Shown: in pieces, positions 52,228-61,354 of the stretch
How the letters are laid out: each line of letters opens with the position of its first letter
Numbering within the stretch: position 1 is the first letter of the stretch
NCBI RefSeq assembly: GCF_020748185.1
Contig: NZ_JAHZMO010000017.1
Location: 1 to 63,104, forward strand
Direction: 5' to 3'
Source: Terrisporobacter petrolearius
GTDB taxonomy: Bacteria; Bacillota; Clostridia; Peptostreptococcales; Peptostreptococcaceae
DNA: 63,104 bases
Translations under genes and position numbers: made by a program
The notes under the pieces: model-generated
The model's input: only the letters and a program-made list of their open reading frames with translations
Told to the model about the DNA's origin: nothing
The model's database searches: none

Positions 52228-53433
52228 ATGGGGATTCTAGTACAAAAATTTGGTGGTACATCAGTAGCATCAGTTGAAAAAATGAATGAAGTATGCAATA
52301 TAATAGAACAATATAAGAAAAAGGGCAATGACTTAGTAATAGTAGTTTCAGCCATGGGAAGAAAGGGAGAACCCTATGCGACTGATACACTAATAAATTT
52401 ATGTACTAATGTTAACAAAAAATCTAAAAAACGAGAACTTGACTTAATAATGTCTTGCGGAGAAATAATATCAGGAACAATACTATCATCTATGTTAGAA
52501 GCTAGGGGAATACCATCAGTGTTTCTAACAGGAATGCAAGCTGGAATAATAACAACTAAGGTTTATTCAAATTCAAAAATAAAAGAAATAAATCCAACAA
52601 GAATTCACAGAGAGTTGGATGAAGGTAAAGTGGTTATTATAGCAGGATTCCAAGGAGGTACAGAAGACGGAGAGGTTACTACCTTAGGAAGAGGAGGCAG
52701 CGATACATCTGCAGTTGCTATAGGAAAAGCATTAGGAAGTGAAACTGTACAAATTTATACAGATGTAGATGGCATAATGACTGCTGATCCAAGAATAGAG
52801 CCATCAGCAAAAATACTTGATTATTGTGATTACGAAGAAGTGTTCCAAATGGCAGAAAAAGGTGCAAAAGTTATTCACCCAAGAGCAGTAGAACTTGCTA
52901 AAAATGGAGATATTGTTTTAGAAATAAAAAATACTTTAAACCCTACATGTAAAGGAACTAGAATTGGTTTAACTCGTGGTGTAACAAGTAATTATGAAGA
53001 TTTCCAATCTAGATTTATGACATCAGTAGCTCATAAAGATAATATAGCTCAGATTAAAGTGAAATCATCTGAAGAGCTTTTCTCAAAAATATTGAATGAA
53101 ATGGAAGAAAAACATATAAATTTAGATATGATAAACTTCTTTACAGAAGAAAAGGCCTTTGCATTAGAACAAAATTATATTTTTGCTGTAGAGGAAATTT
53201 TACAAAAATATGACGTAAAATATGATATTAGAAAACATTGTGCAAAGGTAACTTTAATCGGTTCAAAGGTTACTGAAACTCCTGGTGTTATAGCAAAAGT
53301 AGTTAGAGCTTTATCAAAGGCAGGTATTACTCTTTTACAATCATCAGATTCATATACATGTCTTACTTGTTTAGTAAAAGAGGAAGATATGATAGAAACT
53401 GTTCATGCTATTCATAATGAATTTGCAGATTAA
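52228..53433 (+). CDS. lysC: aspartate kinase
   Basis: 401 residues, monofunctional. VQKFGGTSVASVEKM (about 5-19) is the kinase nucleotide site; SCGEIISGTILSSML, GRGGSDTSAVAIGKALG and the C-terminal ACT pair (about 265-400: SRFMTSVAHKDNIAQIKV, TPGVIAKVVRALSKAGITL) form the regulatory domain for amino-acid feedback. First step of Lys, Thr, Met and diaminopimelate synthesis; DAP also serves peptidoglycan and dipicolinate. ATG follows AGGAGGCATTT that overlaps the ylmC-like stop. Terminator follows. Confidence 0.96.
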   Translation: MGILVQKFGGTSVASVEKMNEVCNIIEQYKKKGNDLVIVVSAMGRKGEPYATDTLINLCTNVNKKSKKRELDLIMSCGEIISGTILSSMLEARGIPSVFLTGMQAGIITTKVYSNSKIKEINPTRIHRELDEGKVVIIAGFQGGTEDGEVTTLGRGGSDTSAVAIGKALGSETVQIYTDVDGIMTADPRIEPSAKILDYCDYEEVFQMAEKGAKVIHPRAVELAKNGDIVLEIKNTLNPTCKGTRIGLTRGVTSNYEDFQSRFMTSVAHKDNIAQIKVKSSEELFSKILNEMEEKHINLDMINFFTEEKAFALEQNYIFAVEEILQKYDVKYDIRKHCAKVTLIGSKVTETPGVIAKVVRALSKAGITLLQSSDSYTCLTCLVKEEDMIETVHAIHNEFAD

Positions 53434-53441
53434 TAGTATAT

Positions 53442-53475
53442 AAAAAAGCAAGATACGTTTTATCTTGCTTTTTTT
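53442..53475 (+). terminator. terminator of lysC
   Basis: AAAGCAAGATA pairs with TATCTTGCTTT with a 5-nt loop and a T tract. Confidence 0.92.
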
Positions 53476-53562
53476 GTGTCAAAACCTAGACTAAGAAACT
53501 TAAGAATTATTTCATAATCATTGGGAAAGATAAAATTAAATATATTATATGAGGTGAAATAA

Positions 53563-54408
53563 ATGATAAAAAAAGAAAATAATATGAATGAATACATAAA
53601 TGATAATAATTATAATAACTATGATTTGAATCAGATGGGACTTGAAGATAAAGAAGAAGATGAGGATAAAAATAAACCTGAAAATAATGAAAGTAATAAT
53701 GTTGATAATAGTAACAATGAAGGTGAAGATGAAGACAGTGACAAAGTTCAAAATATAAAGCAAATGGGCGTTCCTAATATGCCTTCTAATGCACAAAAAG
53801 AAATTCAATGTATAACTATAATAGGAGAAATTGAGGGACATTTTGTAGGCAATCCACAAAAAAAATCTACAAAATACGAACATATAATACCTTTATTATA
53901 TTCAGTAGAAGAAAGTAATGATATTAAAGGTATTTTGGTTATTTTAAATACAGTAGGTGGAGATGTAGAAGCTGGTCTTGCTATGGCGGAATTAATTAAC
54001 AGCATATCTAAGAAAGTCGTGACCCTTGTACTTGGAGGAAGCCATTCTATAGGAGTTCCTCTTGCAACAGCAGGCGATTATTCTTATATTGCACCAACTG
54101 CAACGATGATAGTACACCCAATAAGAACAAATGGATTAGTGATAGGTGTTAATGAAACTTTTGAATATTTCAAGAAAATGCAAGAAAGAATAGTAGAATT
54201 TATAACAAGAACTTCCAATATAGAAAGAGAAGAGTTAAATAAGCTTATGCACGCAAAAGATGAGCTTGTAAGTGATGTAGGTAGTGTTTTGATAGGCAAA
54301 GAAGCTGTAGAATGTGGCCTTATAGATGAAGTTGGAGGATTAAAGGAAGCGTTAGTTAAATTAAGAGAACTAATAAGAGAAGACAACAAAAATGAAGGAA
54401 ATAAATAA
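53563..54408 (+). CDS. tepA: ClpP-fold serine protease, translocation-enhancing TepA family
   Basis: 281 residues. The N-terminal 75 residues are an Asn/Asp/Glu-rich disordered tract (NNEGEDEDSD). The remainder is the ClpP/TepA fold: TIIGEIEGHFVGNPQKKSTKY, catalytic Ser in GGSHSIGVP (near 160) and His in MIVHPI (near 185). In Bacillus TepA degrades signal peptides after secretion; here it is inferred. ATG follows GAGGTGAAATAA. It ends at a 15-bp hairpin, then ftsK. Confidence 0.9.
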   Translation: MIKKENNMNEYINDNNYNNYDLNQMGLEDKEEDEDKNKPENNESNNVDNSNNEGEDEDSDKVQNIKQMGVPNMPSNAQKEIQCITIIGEIEGHFVGNPQKKSTKYEHIIPLLYSVEESNDIKGILVILNTVGGDVEAGLAMAELINSISKKVVTLVLGGSHSIGVPLATAGDYSYIAPTATMIVHPIRTNGLVIGVNETFEYFKKMQERIVEFITRTSNIEREELNKLMHAKDELVSDVGSVLIGKEAVECGLIDEVGGLKEALVKLRELIREDNKNEGNK

Positions 54409-54451
54409 GATTTGTTTAAAATAAGTAATATGTGATATAATGATTTAATAA

Positions 54452-54491
54452 TTAAAAGTGTTAATGTATACCATTAACACTTTTAAGTTTT
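54452..54491 (+). terminator. terminator of tepA
   Basis: TTAAAAGTGTTAATG (54452-54466) pairs perfectly with CATTAACACTTTTAA (54472-54486), loop TATAC, followed by GTTTTT. Confidence 0.85.
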
Positions 54492-54571
54492 TAAGAATTT
54501 ATAATTGATTTAGTTTGTGGATAAATTATAAATTTTAATTGATAAGGTATAAGAAATAAGAGGTGAGATTG

Positions 54572-57004
54572 GTGGCTAAGAAAAAAAGTAAAGGCGCTAA
54601 GAATAAAAAGCATAACAAAGATAGAATAATAGTATCTGGAGAATATTATAATCTAGTGACTGTATTTATAGGAATATTTTTATTATATAGCTTAAACTCA
54701 AATTCCATGGGCCTTTTAGGACAATTCATACAAGACACTTTTAAAGGTTTGTTTGGAGCTCTTTCAGTAATTATTCCATTGCTTATAATAATTATAGGTA
54801 TTCTTGGATTTTTTGAAAGAAATGAATATGTGTATAGAATGAAAAAAAGCAAAACAGTCTATATTTTTATAGTCTTTTTATTTATTTTTTATGGATTATT
54901 TAATGCAAGAAAAATTCCAGTAGATAATCCTCTAAAGGCTAATATGTATAGAGATGTTATGCAGATGGGAATTGATGGAAGTGGTTGCGGTCTAATCACA
55001 TCAACAATAGCATACTTTATTAAAGCAGTATTTGGATTAACAGGTGGATGGTTAATTAGTATATTTGTTTTATTTATTACAGTAATGTACACATTTAATA
55101 TATCTCTTAAAGACCTAATGGAAGGCATTTCTAATAAGTCTAGTAAAATAAAAAATGGAAATGGAAATGTAAAAGATAAGGTATCTAACTTAAAAGAATC
55201 TGCAATTAATTTAGTAACTGAAGAGGTTGATGAAACTACTCAAATTGGTAAAAATAAAAAAGGCTTCTTAAAAAATATTTTTAATAAAAATGATAAAAAT
55301 GAGGAATTAGAAAATACTTTGGTTGAGCCTAGTTATGATGATGAAGACAAAACGATAAAAATAGTAGGATTTAACAAAAGTGATGACGATTATCTAGAAA
55401 TTTTAGAAGGTACAAGTAGTATGCCAGAGTTAGATGTGCTTAAGGACCTTCAAAATACAAATCCTAATGTTAAAATGAGCGATACAATGAGTAATACCAA
55501 AACTAAGGCTAATACTAATATTGAAAAAACCGCTCCAATAAATTTAGGAGATACAAATGATTTGCACATTAATAGTCAATCAAATTATGAAAACTATACA
55601 AAGCCAAGTTTAGATTTAATAACTAAAATTGGACACAAAGGTAATGAAAATGATAAAAGAAAGGCATTAGAAAATGCATCTTTGTTAATCAAAACATTAT
55701 CTAATTTTGGTGTTGACACAAAAATGGGTCAAGTAACTCTAGGACCTACTATAACAAGATACGAAGTACAACCTAATCCAGGCGTTAAAGTAAGTAGAAT
55801 TGTAAACTTATCAGATGATATAGCTCTTTCTTTAGCTGCAAAAAGTATAAGAATAGAAGCCCCAATTCCAGGGAAGAGTGCCATAGGAATAGAAGTTCCA
55901 AATGACGAACCGCAGGTTGTAGGACTTAGAGATGTTATTGGAAGTAAGGAATTTAAAGAAGATTCATCTTCTCTTGCTATAGGACTTGGAAAAGATATAA
56001 GTGGTAATCCGGTTATTGCAGATATTGGTAAAATGCCACATTTACTTGTAGCAGGAGCTACAGGTTCAGGTAAGTCAGTTTGTATAAATACAATAATAAA
56101 TTCTGTATTATACAAAGCAACACCTGACGAAGTAAAGTTATTACTTATAGATCCAAAAGTAGTTGAGCTTGCTCATTATAATGGTATACCTCATTTACTA
56201 TCACCAGTTGTTACTGACCCTAAAAAGGCAGCAAATGCATTAAACTGGGCAGTAGTAGAAATGAATAAAAGATACAAATTGTTTGCTGATTTAGGAGTAA
56301 AAGATATAACTAGTTATAATGAAAAAAGTGAAACAAAACTTCCAAAAGTAGTAATAATAATAGATGAATTAGCAGACTTGATGATGGCATGTGCGAATGA
56401 AGTTGAAGACTATATATGTAGACTAGCACAAATGGCTAGGGCGGCTGGAATGCATTTGATTATAGCAACACAAAGACCTTCTGTTGATGTAATAACAGGA
56501 GTTATAAAAGCAAATGTTCCATCTAGAATTGCCTTTGCAGTTTCATCGCAAACAGATTCGAGAACTATATTAGATATGGGTGGAGCAGAAAAACTACTTG
56601 GAAAAGGTGATATGTTATTCTATCCTCTAGGAGCTGCAAAACCAGTAAGGTTGCAAGGCGCTTATATATCAGAAGATGACTCTGAAAAAGTAATAAACTT
56701 TGTAAAAGGTCAAGTAAAAGAAGAAGTTAAATATGAAGAAGAAATAATACAAACTATTTCAAAAACTGCCAACATCAAAAATAACGATGTAGATGAATTT
56801 TTAGAAGACGCTATTGCCTTTGTTGTACAAAGCGGGCAAGGATCATCTTCTATGTTACAAAGAAAGTATAAAATCGGATTTAACAGAGCAGCTAGACTGA
56901 TTGACTCAATGGAAGAAAGAGGAATAGTTGGTCCTAGTGAAGGAAGTAAACCTAGAAAAGTACTAATAACAATGGAAGAATTAGCAAAATTAGAAGGTGA
57001 ATAA
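54572..57004 (+). CDS. ftsK: DNA translocase FtsK/SpoIIIE
   Basis: 810 residues from the chosen start. Basic N-terminus, four membrane helices (about 25-185), acidic linker, then the motor: alpha/beta domains with Walker A GATGSGKS (near 494-501), Walker [14 protein letters not shown] (near 592), and the C-terminal gamma winged helix ([21 protein letters not shown]). It pumps DNA during division and sporulation. Candidate starts GTG 54563, TTG 54569 and GTG 54572; AGAGGTGA (54559-54566) leaves 5 nt before GTG 54572, giving the typical MAKKK start. mnmH starts 3 nt after its stop. Confidence 0.95.
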   Translation: MAKKKSKGAKNKKHNKDRIIVSGEYYNLVTVFIGIFLLYSLNSNSMGLLGQFIQDTFKGLFGALSVIIPLLIIIIGILGFFERNEYVYRMKKSKTVYIFIVFLFIFYGLFNARKIPVDNPLKANMYRDVMQMGIDGSGCGLITSTIAYFIKAVFGLTGGWLISIFVLFITVMYTFNISLKDLMEGISNKSSKIKNGNGNVKDKVSNLKESAINLVTEEVDETTQIGKNKKGFLKNIFNKNDKNEELENTLVEPSYDDEDKTIKIVGFNKSDDDYLEILEGTSSMPELDVLKDLQNTNPNVKMSDTMSNTKTKANTNIEKTAPINLGDTNDLHINSQSNYENYTKPSLDLITKIGHKGNENDKRKALENASLLIKTLSNFGVDTKMGQVTLGPTITRYEVQPNPGVKVSRIVNLSDDIALSLAAKSIRIEAPIPGKSAIGIEVPNDEPQVVGLRDVIGSKEFKEDSSSLAIGLGKDISGNPVIADIGKMPHLLVAGATGSGKSVCINTIINSVLYKATPDEVKLLLIDPKVVELAHYNGIPHLLSPVVTDPKKAANALNWAVVEMNKRYKLFADLGVKDITSYNEKSETKLPKVVIIIDELADLMMACANEVEDYICRLAQMARAAGMHLIIATQRPSVDVITGVIKANVPSRIAFAVSSQTDSRTILDMGGAEKLLGKGDMLFYPLGAAKPVRLQGAYISEDDSEKVINFVKGQVKEEVKYEEEIIQTISKTANIKNNDVDEFLEDAIAFVVQSGQGSSSMLQRKYKIGFNRAARLIDSMEERGIVGPSEGSKPRKVLITMEELAKLEGE

Positions 57005-57007
57005 AAT

Positions 57008-58066
57008 TTGAAAACAATTAAAATAGAAGATGCTTTAAAATTAGAAAAAACAATTTTTATAGATGTTAGAACAGAAAAAGAATACTTAGATGATCATATA
57101 TTAAATGCTTATAATATGCCATTATTTGATAATGATGAGTATTGTGAGGTGGGTACAATATACAAACAAGAGGGGAAACATGAAGCTATAGACAAAGGAT
57201 TTGAATTTGTTTCTCCTAAGTTAAAAGATATGTACAAACTAGCAAAAGAATTGTCAAGTGAATATGAACATATAGTGATATATTGTTCAAGAGGTGGAAT
57301 GAGAAGTGGCTCTGTAGCCAATTTACTTAGTTCTATTGGTATAGATTTATATAAATTAGAAGGAGGCTATAAATCTTATAGAAATTATGTGCAAAATTAT
57401 TTAAGTAGCATAATGAATAAAAAGCAGTTTATAGTTCTTCATGGATTAACTGGAGTTGGGAAAACAGAATTATTAGTAGAATTAGAAAGAAATAATATAG
57501 ATATAGTGGATTTGGAATATATGGCTAGAAATACTGGTTCTGTATTTGGATTTATAACTTATGATGAAAAGCCACCAACTCAAAAGACTTTCGAAACTAG
57601 GATATTTGAATCTTTATTTTTCTCAAAGAGTGATTATTTATTCGTAGAAAGTGAAAGTAAAAGAGTAGGTCATGTACTTATTCCAAATGATATATATGAA
57701 GGAATAATAAGAGATGGATATCACATACTTATAGAATGTGACACAAAAGACAGAGTAAAAAGACTTTGCAAAGATTATATATATGATAGAAATGAAGATA
57801 ATATACAAGCCTTAAGACAATGTATAAATACATTTAGAAAAAGACTTGGAAATAAAACTGTAGATGAATACTTAGAATTATTAGACCATGAAAAATATGA
57901 AGAATTAGTAGAACAATTTTTAGTGTACTACTATGACCCTCTTTATATGCATTCAGTAAATCAATACAAGTATAACGACGTAATTAAATTCGAAGACATA
58001 AATGATACAATAGAAAAATTAATAAGTTTTCATAAGACAGCAAAGGAAGGAGTTAAACAATGTTAA
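57008..58066 (+). CDS. mnmH: tRNA 2-selenouridine synthase
   Basis: 352 residues. N-terminal rhodanese domain with the catalytic Cys93 in IYCSRGGMRSG, and a C-terminal P-loop domain with GLTGVGKTE (146-154). It replaces sulfur with selenium in 2-thiouridine made by MnmA (also here) using selenophosphate and geranyl intermediates. The start TTG 57008 is preceded by AAGGTGA at the ftsK end. Cys93 is intact. It overlaps the rimO start by 7 nt, so ftsK-mnmH-rimO-pgsA forms one unit. Confidence 0.93.
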   Translation: MKTIKIEDALKLEKTIFIDVRTEKEYLDDHILNAYNMPLFDNDEYCEVGTIYKQEGKHEAIDKGFEFVSPKLKDMYKLAKELSSEYEHIVIYCSRGGMRSGSVANLLSSIGIDLYKLEGGYKSYRNYVQNYLSSIMNKKQFIVLHGLTGVGKTELLVELERNNIDIVDLEYMARNTGSVFGFITYDEKPPTQKTFETRIFESLFFSKSDYLFVESESKRVGHVLIPNDIYEGIIRDGYHILIECDTKDRVKRLCKDYIYDRNEDNIQALRQCINTFRKRLGNKTVDEYLELLDHEKYEELVEQFLVYYYDPLYMHSVNQYKYNDVIKFEDINDTIEKLISFHKTAKEGVKQC

Positions 58067-59397
58067 AAATAGCACTAGAATCGTTAGGTTGTTCGAAAAA
58101 CCTAGTAGATGCAGAAATAATGATGGGTATATTAAATAAAAAGGGTTACAAACTTACAGGGGATTTTGATGAGGCAGATGTGATTTTAGTAAACACATGT
58201 GGATTTATAGAATCAGCAAAACAAGAATCTATAGAAACTATAATAGAATTTGCAAATCTTAAAGAAACTGGAAATTTAAAATTACTTATTGTTACAGGAT
58301 GTTTAGCTCAAAGATATTCAGACGAATTAAAGGAAGAAATTCCTGAAATAGATGCAATAGTAGGCACAGGAAGTTATCAAAATATTGACGAAATTTTAGC
58401 AAATTTACAAAAAGAAAAACAAGTAATTAGTTTAAATGATATAGAAGTTGTGTACAATGAAAACTTACCAAGGTATGTCTCAACACCAGAATATATGGCT
58501 TATATAAAAATAAGCGAAGGATGTGACAAACATTGTACTTACTGTATAATACCTAAATTAAGAGGTAAGCAAAAAAGTAGAAAAATAGAAGATATAGTAG
58601 CGGAAGCTAAAAGCTTAGCAAAGAGTGGAGTGAAAGAACTTGTAGTTATAGCACAAGACTCTACAATGTATGGATCAGATATATACGCAAAGACAAAACT
58701 TCCTCAGTTATTAGAAGAGTTAGCTAAAATAGAAGGTTTAAAGTGGATAAGAATAATGTATTCATACCCAGAATCAATAACAGCGGAATTAGTAGATGTT
58801 ATAAAAAGAAATGATAACATTTGTTCTTACTTTGATATGCCAATACAACATGCAAGCAATAAAATATTAAAATTAATGAATAGACAAACTACTAAAGAAG
58901 AATTATTAGATAAGATAAATATGATTAGAACTGCAATACCTGATGCGACGCTTAGAACAACACTAATAACAGGATTCCCTGGAGAAGATGAAAAAGATTT
59001 TGAAGAACTTGTGGAATTTGTTAAAAAAGTAAAGTTTGACAAGTTAGGTGTATTCCCTTATTCAAGGGAAGAAGGAACAGCAGCAGACAAGCTTCCTGAT
59101 CATTTAGAACAAGAGGTAAAAGAAGAAAGAAGAGATGTTATAATGATGATTCAACAAAACATCTCAGAAGAAATAAATCAAAGCAAAATAGGCAAAACAT
59201 ATGAAGTTTTAATAGAAGAACAAATTGAAAACAATGTATACATTGGAAGAACTCAGTTAAATGCAGAGGAAATTGATAGTATAGTATATGTAAAATCGCA
59301 CACTAGCCTAGAGCCAGGAGATTTTGTAAATGTTAAAATAAATACTGCCCTAGAGTATGATTTAATGGGAGAGATACAAGATGAATTTACCAAATAA
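58060..59397 (+). CDS. rimO: ribosomal protein S12 methylthiotransferase RimO
   Basis: 445 residues, radical-SAM methylthiotransferase. The auxiliary cluster cysteines are C11 (GCSKN), C47 (NTCGFIES) and C81 (TGCLAQ). The SAM cluster is C155-x3-C159-x2-C162 in EGCDKHCTYCIIP. A C-terminal TRAM domain (about 380-445) is present. MiaB is the paralogue alternative, but the N-terminal LESLGCSKNLVDAE motif is diagnostic of RimO. ATG follows AAGGAAGGAGTTAAACA and overlaps the mnmH end. The last 17 nt overlap pgsA. Confidence 0.95.
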   Translation: MLKIALESLGCSKNLVDAEIMMGILNKKGYKLTGDFDEADVILVNTCGFIESAKQESIETIIEFANLKETGNLKLLIVTGCLAQRYSDELKEEIPEIDAIVGTGSYQNIDEILANLQKEKQVISLNDIEVVYNENLPRYVSTPEYMAYIKISEGCDKHCTYCIIPKLRGKQKSRKIEDIVAEAKSLAKSGVKELVVIAQDSTMYGSDIYAKTKLPQLLEELAKIEGLKWIRIMYSYPESITAELVDVIKRNDNICSYFDMPIQHASNKILKLMNRQTTKEELLDKINMIRTAIPDATLRTTLITGFPGEDEKDFEELVEFVKKVKFDKLGVFPYSREEGTAADKLPDHLEQEVKEERRDVIMMIQQNISEEINQSKIGKTYEVLIEEQIENNVYIGRTQLNAEEIDSIVYVKSHTSLEPGDFVNVKINTALEYDLMGEIQDEFTK

Positions 59398-59923
59398 ATT
59401 AACATTACTTAGAGTTTTGTTAATACCTGTATTTGTAATTATAATGATGTTAGACGTTACAAATCATTATTTAATGGCCTGTTTAATATTTATTATTGCA
59501 TCAATAACAGATGCTCTAGATGGTCATATTGCAAGGAAAAATAATTTAGTTACTGACTTTGGAAAATTTATGGATCCTTTAGCAGACAAACTATTAGTAA
59601 TATCAGCTCTTATATGCATGATAGAATCAAATTTAGTTGCAGGTTGGATGGTTATTATTATAGTTGCAAGAGAGCTTACAGTGAGTATCCTAAGAGCTAT
59701 AGCTGCAGCTGATGGAAAAGTTATAGCAGCCAGTGGTGGAGGAAAAATAAAAACCATAAGTCAAATGTTAGCAATAATAATATTACTTCTTGGAGCGAAT
59801 ATAGATAATAGTATGTTATTACAAGTGGGAACCATATTTATGTTGATTGCAACAATGTTAACTTTATATTCTGGTGCTGACTATTTATACAAAAATAAAG
59901 AATTATTTATGAATAGTAAATAA
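59381..59923 (+). CDS. pgsA: CDP-diacylglycerol-glycerol-3-phosphate 3-phosphatidyltransferase
   Basis: 180 residues, about four membrane helices. The CDP-alcohol phosphotransferase motif is DALDGHIARKNNLVTDFGKF then MDPLAD (D-G-x2-A-R-x8-G-x3-D-x3-D, near 44-70). It makes phosphatidylglycerol phosphate in the cytoplasmic membrane. ATG 59381 is inside the end of rimO with GGGAGAGATACA upstream. A terminator follows. CinA, usually after pgsA, is absent. Confidence 0.95.
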   Translation: MNLPNKLTLLRVLLIPVFVIIMMLDVTNHYLMACLIFIIASITDALDGHIARKNNLVTDFGKFMDPLADKLLVISALICMIESNLVAGWMVIIIVARELTVSILRAIAAADGKVIAASGGGKIKTISQMLAIIILLLGANIDNSMLLQVGTIFMLIATMLTLYSGADYLYKNKELFMNSK

Positions 59924-59925
59924 AG

Positions 59926-59966
59926 TAAAAATCCTTTCTGAATTGAATTCGGGAAGGATTTTTTTG
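59926..59966 (+). terminator. terminator of the ftsK-mnmH-rimO-pgsA unit
   Basis: AAAAATCCTT pairs with AAGGATTTTT, and the stem continues through CTGAATT/AATTCGG with one mismatch, loop of one base, followed by T tract. Confidence 0.9.
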
Positions 59967-59999
59967 AAAAAATAAAAAATATTCGTATAAAAGTTTACA

Positions 60000-60039
60000 T
60001 ATAAGTTTATAAATATAAATGTATGTCTTTAAACTTATA
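60000..60039 (+). repeat. 10-bp perfect inverted repeat upstream of recA
   Basis: TATAAGTTTA (60000-60009) and TAAACTTATA (60030-60039) with a 20-nt spacer, upstream of the recA promoter. Could be a binding site or chance in AT-rich DNA. Confidence 0.35.
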
Positions 60040-60069
60040 ATATATGTTAAAGATAAAGCAGGAATTCAA

Positions 60070-60098
60070 TTGACGAAGAAAGTTTTATAAGATATAAT
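60070..60098 (+). promoter_or_regulatory. promoter of recA
   Basis: TTGACG (60070-60075), 17-nt spacer, TATAAT (60093-60098); about 50 nt upstream of the ATG. Confidence 0.82.
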
Positions 60099-60112
60099 AA
60101 AAGTAGTACATA

Positions 60113-60124
60113 GAACAAATGTTT
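60113..60124 (+). promoter_or_regulatory. LexA-type SOS box at recA
   Basis: GAACAAATGTTT matches the Gram-positive LexA half-sites GAAC-N4-GTTY. It is about 15 nt past the -10 box, so it covers the transcript start region. SOS control of recA in Firmicutes is established; this site is inferred from sequence. Confidence 0.7.
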
Positions 60125-60147
60125 GTGGAGAGGAAGGATGAAATAAT

Positions 60148-61176
60148 ATGAGTATAGAAAAAGAAAAATTACAAGCGCTTAATCAGGCTTTAGGTAAAAT
60201 AGAAAAAGACTTTGGTAAAGGATCTGTTATGAGACTTGGAGAAGCTACTTCATTGAACATAGACGTAATATCTACAGGATCTATAGGTTTAGATATTGCA
60301 GTAGGTATTGGTGGACTTCCTAAGGGAAGAATTGTTGAGATATATGGACCAGAGTCTTCAGGTAAAACTACAGTTGCCCTACATACAGTAGCTGAAGCAC
60401 AAAAAAATGGAGGTATAGCTGCATTTATAGATGCAGAACATGCCCTAGACCCAGTATACGCTAAAGCCTTAGGTGTGGATATAGATAATTTAATAATTTC
60501 ACAACCAGATACAGGGGAACAAGCTCTTGAAATAACAGAAGCTTTAATAAGATCAGGAGCTGTAGATATAATAGTAGTTGACTCAGTAGCAGCCCTAGTT
60601 CCAAAAGCAGAAATAGAAGGGGAAATGGGAGATTCTCATGTTGGTCTTCAAGCGAGACTTATGTCTCAGGCTTTAAGAAAGTTAACTGGTTCAATAAAAA
60701 AATCAAACTGTGTGGCTGTATTTATAAACCAATTAAGAGAAAAGGTAGGTATAATGTTTGGTAATCCTGAAACTACAACAGGTGGACGTGCTCTTAAATT
60801 CTATTCATCAGTAAGACTTGATGTAAGAAGAATAGATAGTATAAAACAAGGAGATAAAGTACTTGGAAATAGAACAAGAGTAAAAGTAGTTAAAAACAAA
60901 GTTGCGCCTCCATTTAAACAAGCTGAATTTGATATAATGTATGGAGAAGGTATATCTAAAATAGGTGACTTATTAGATATAGCAGCAGATGTTGACATAG
61001 TTAAAAAATCAGGTTCATGGTATGCTTACAATGATATAAAACTTGGACAAGGTAGAGAAAATGTTAAAAAATTCTTAGCTGATAATATGGACTTAACTAA
61101 TGAAATAAATACTAAAGTTAGAGAACATTATAACCTTGATAAAGCAGTTGAGAAAGAAGATAGTGAAAGTGAATAA
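60148..61176 (+). CDS. recA: recombinase A
   Basis: 342 residues. Walker A GPESSGKT (67-74), EAEHALDP motif ([12 protein letters not shown]), [20 protein letters not shown] (Walker B and L1 region), [20 protein letters not shown] (L2) and the acidic tail. It drives strand exchange and LexA cleavage. ATG follows AGAGGAAGGATGAAATAAT. The promoter carries a LexA box. The short-range neighbour DprA, which loads RecA, is also in this window. Confidence 0.98.
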   Translation: MSIEKEKLQALNQALGKIEKDFGKGSVMRLGEATSLNIDVISTGSIGLDIAVGIGGLPKGRIVEIYGPESSGKTTVALHTVAEAQKNGGIAAFIDAEHALDPVYAKALGVDIDNLIISQPDTGEQALEITEALIRSGAVDIIVVDSVAALVPKAEIEGEMGDSHVGLQARLMSQALRKLTGSIKKSNCVAVFINQLREKVGIMFGNPETTTGGRALKFYSSVRLDVRRIDSIKQGDKVLGNRTRVKVVKNKVAPPFKQAEFDIMYGEGISKIGDLLDIAADVDIVKKSGSWYAYNDIKLGQGRENVKKFLADNMDLTNEINTKVREHYNLDKAVEKEDSESE

Positions 61177-61204
61177 TAAATATGAATACACCCCTCCTAT
61201 AAAC

Positions 61205-61233
61205 TTGACATGAATTAGAAAAAATTATAAAAT
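61205..61233 (+). promoter_or_regulatory. promoter of rny
   Basis: TTGACA (61205-61210), 17-nt spacer, TAAAAT (61228-61233), about 120 nt upstream of the annotated start. Confidence 0.6.
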
Positions 61234-61354
61234 TAAATGAGGATAAAATATTTTAAATTATGATGATTTTATTTAAAGTATTCCAAGATTATAGATAAAG
61301 AAACTTTATTAAATTTAAAACTTGGGCCTTATAGTGAAAAAGGGCATAATTTAA

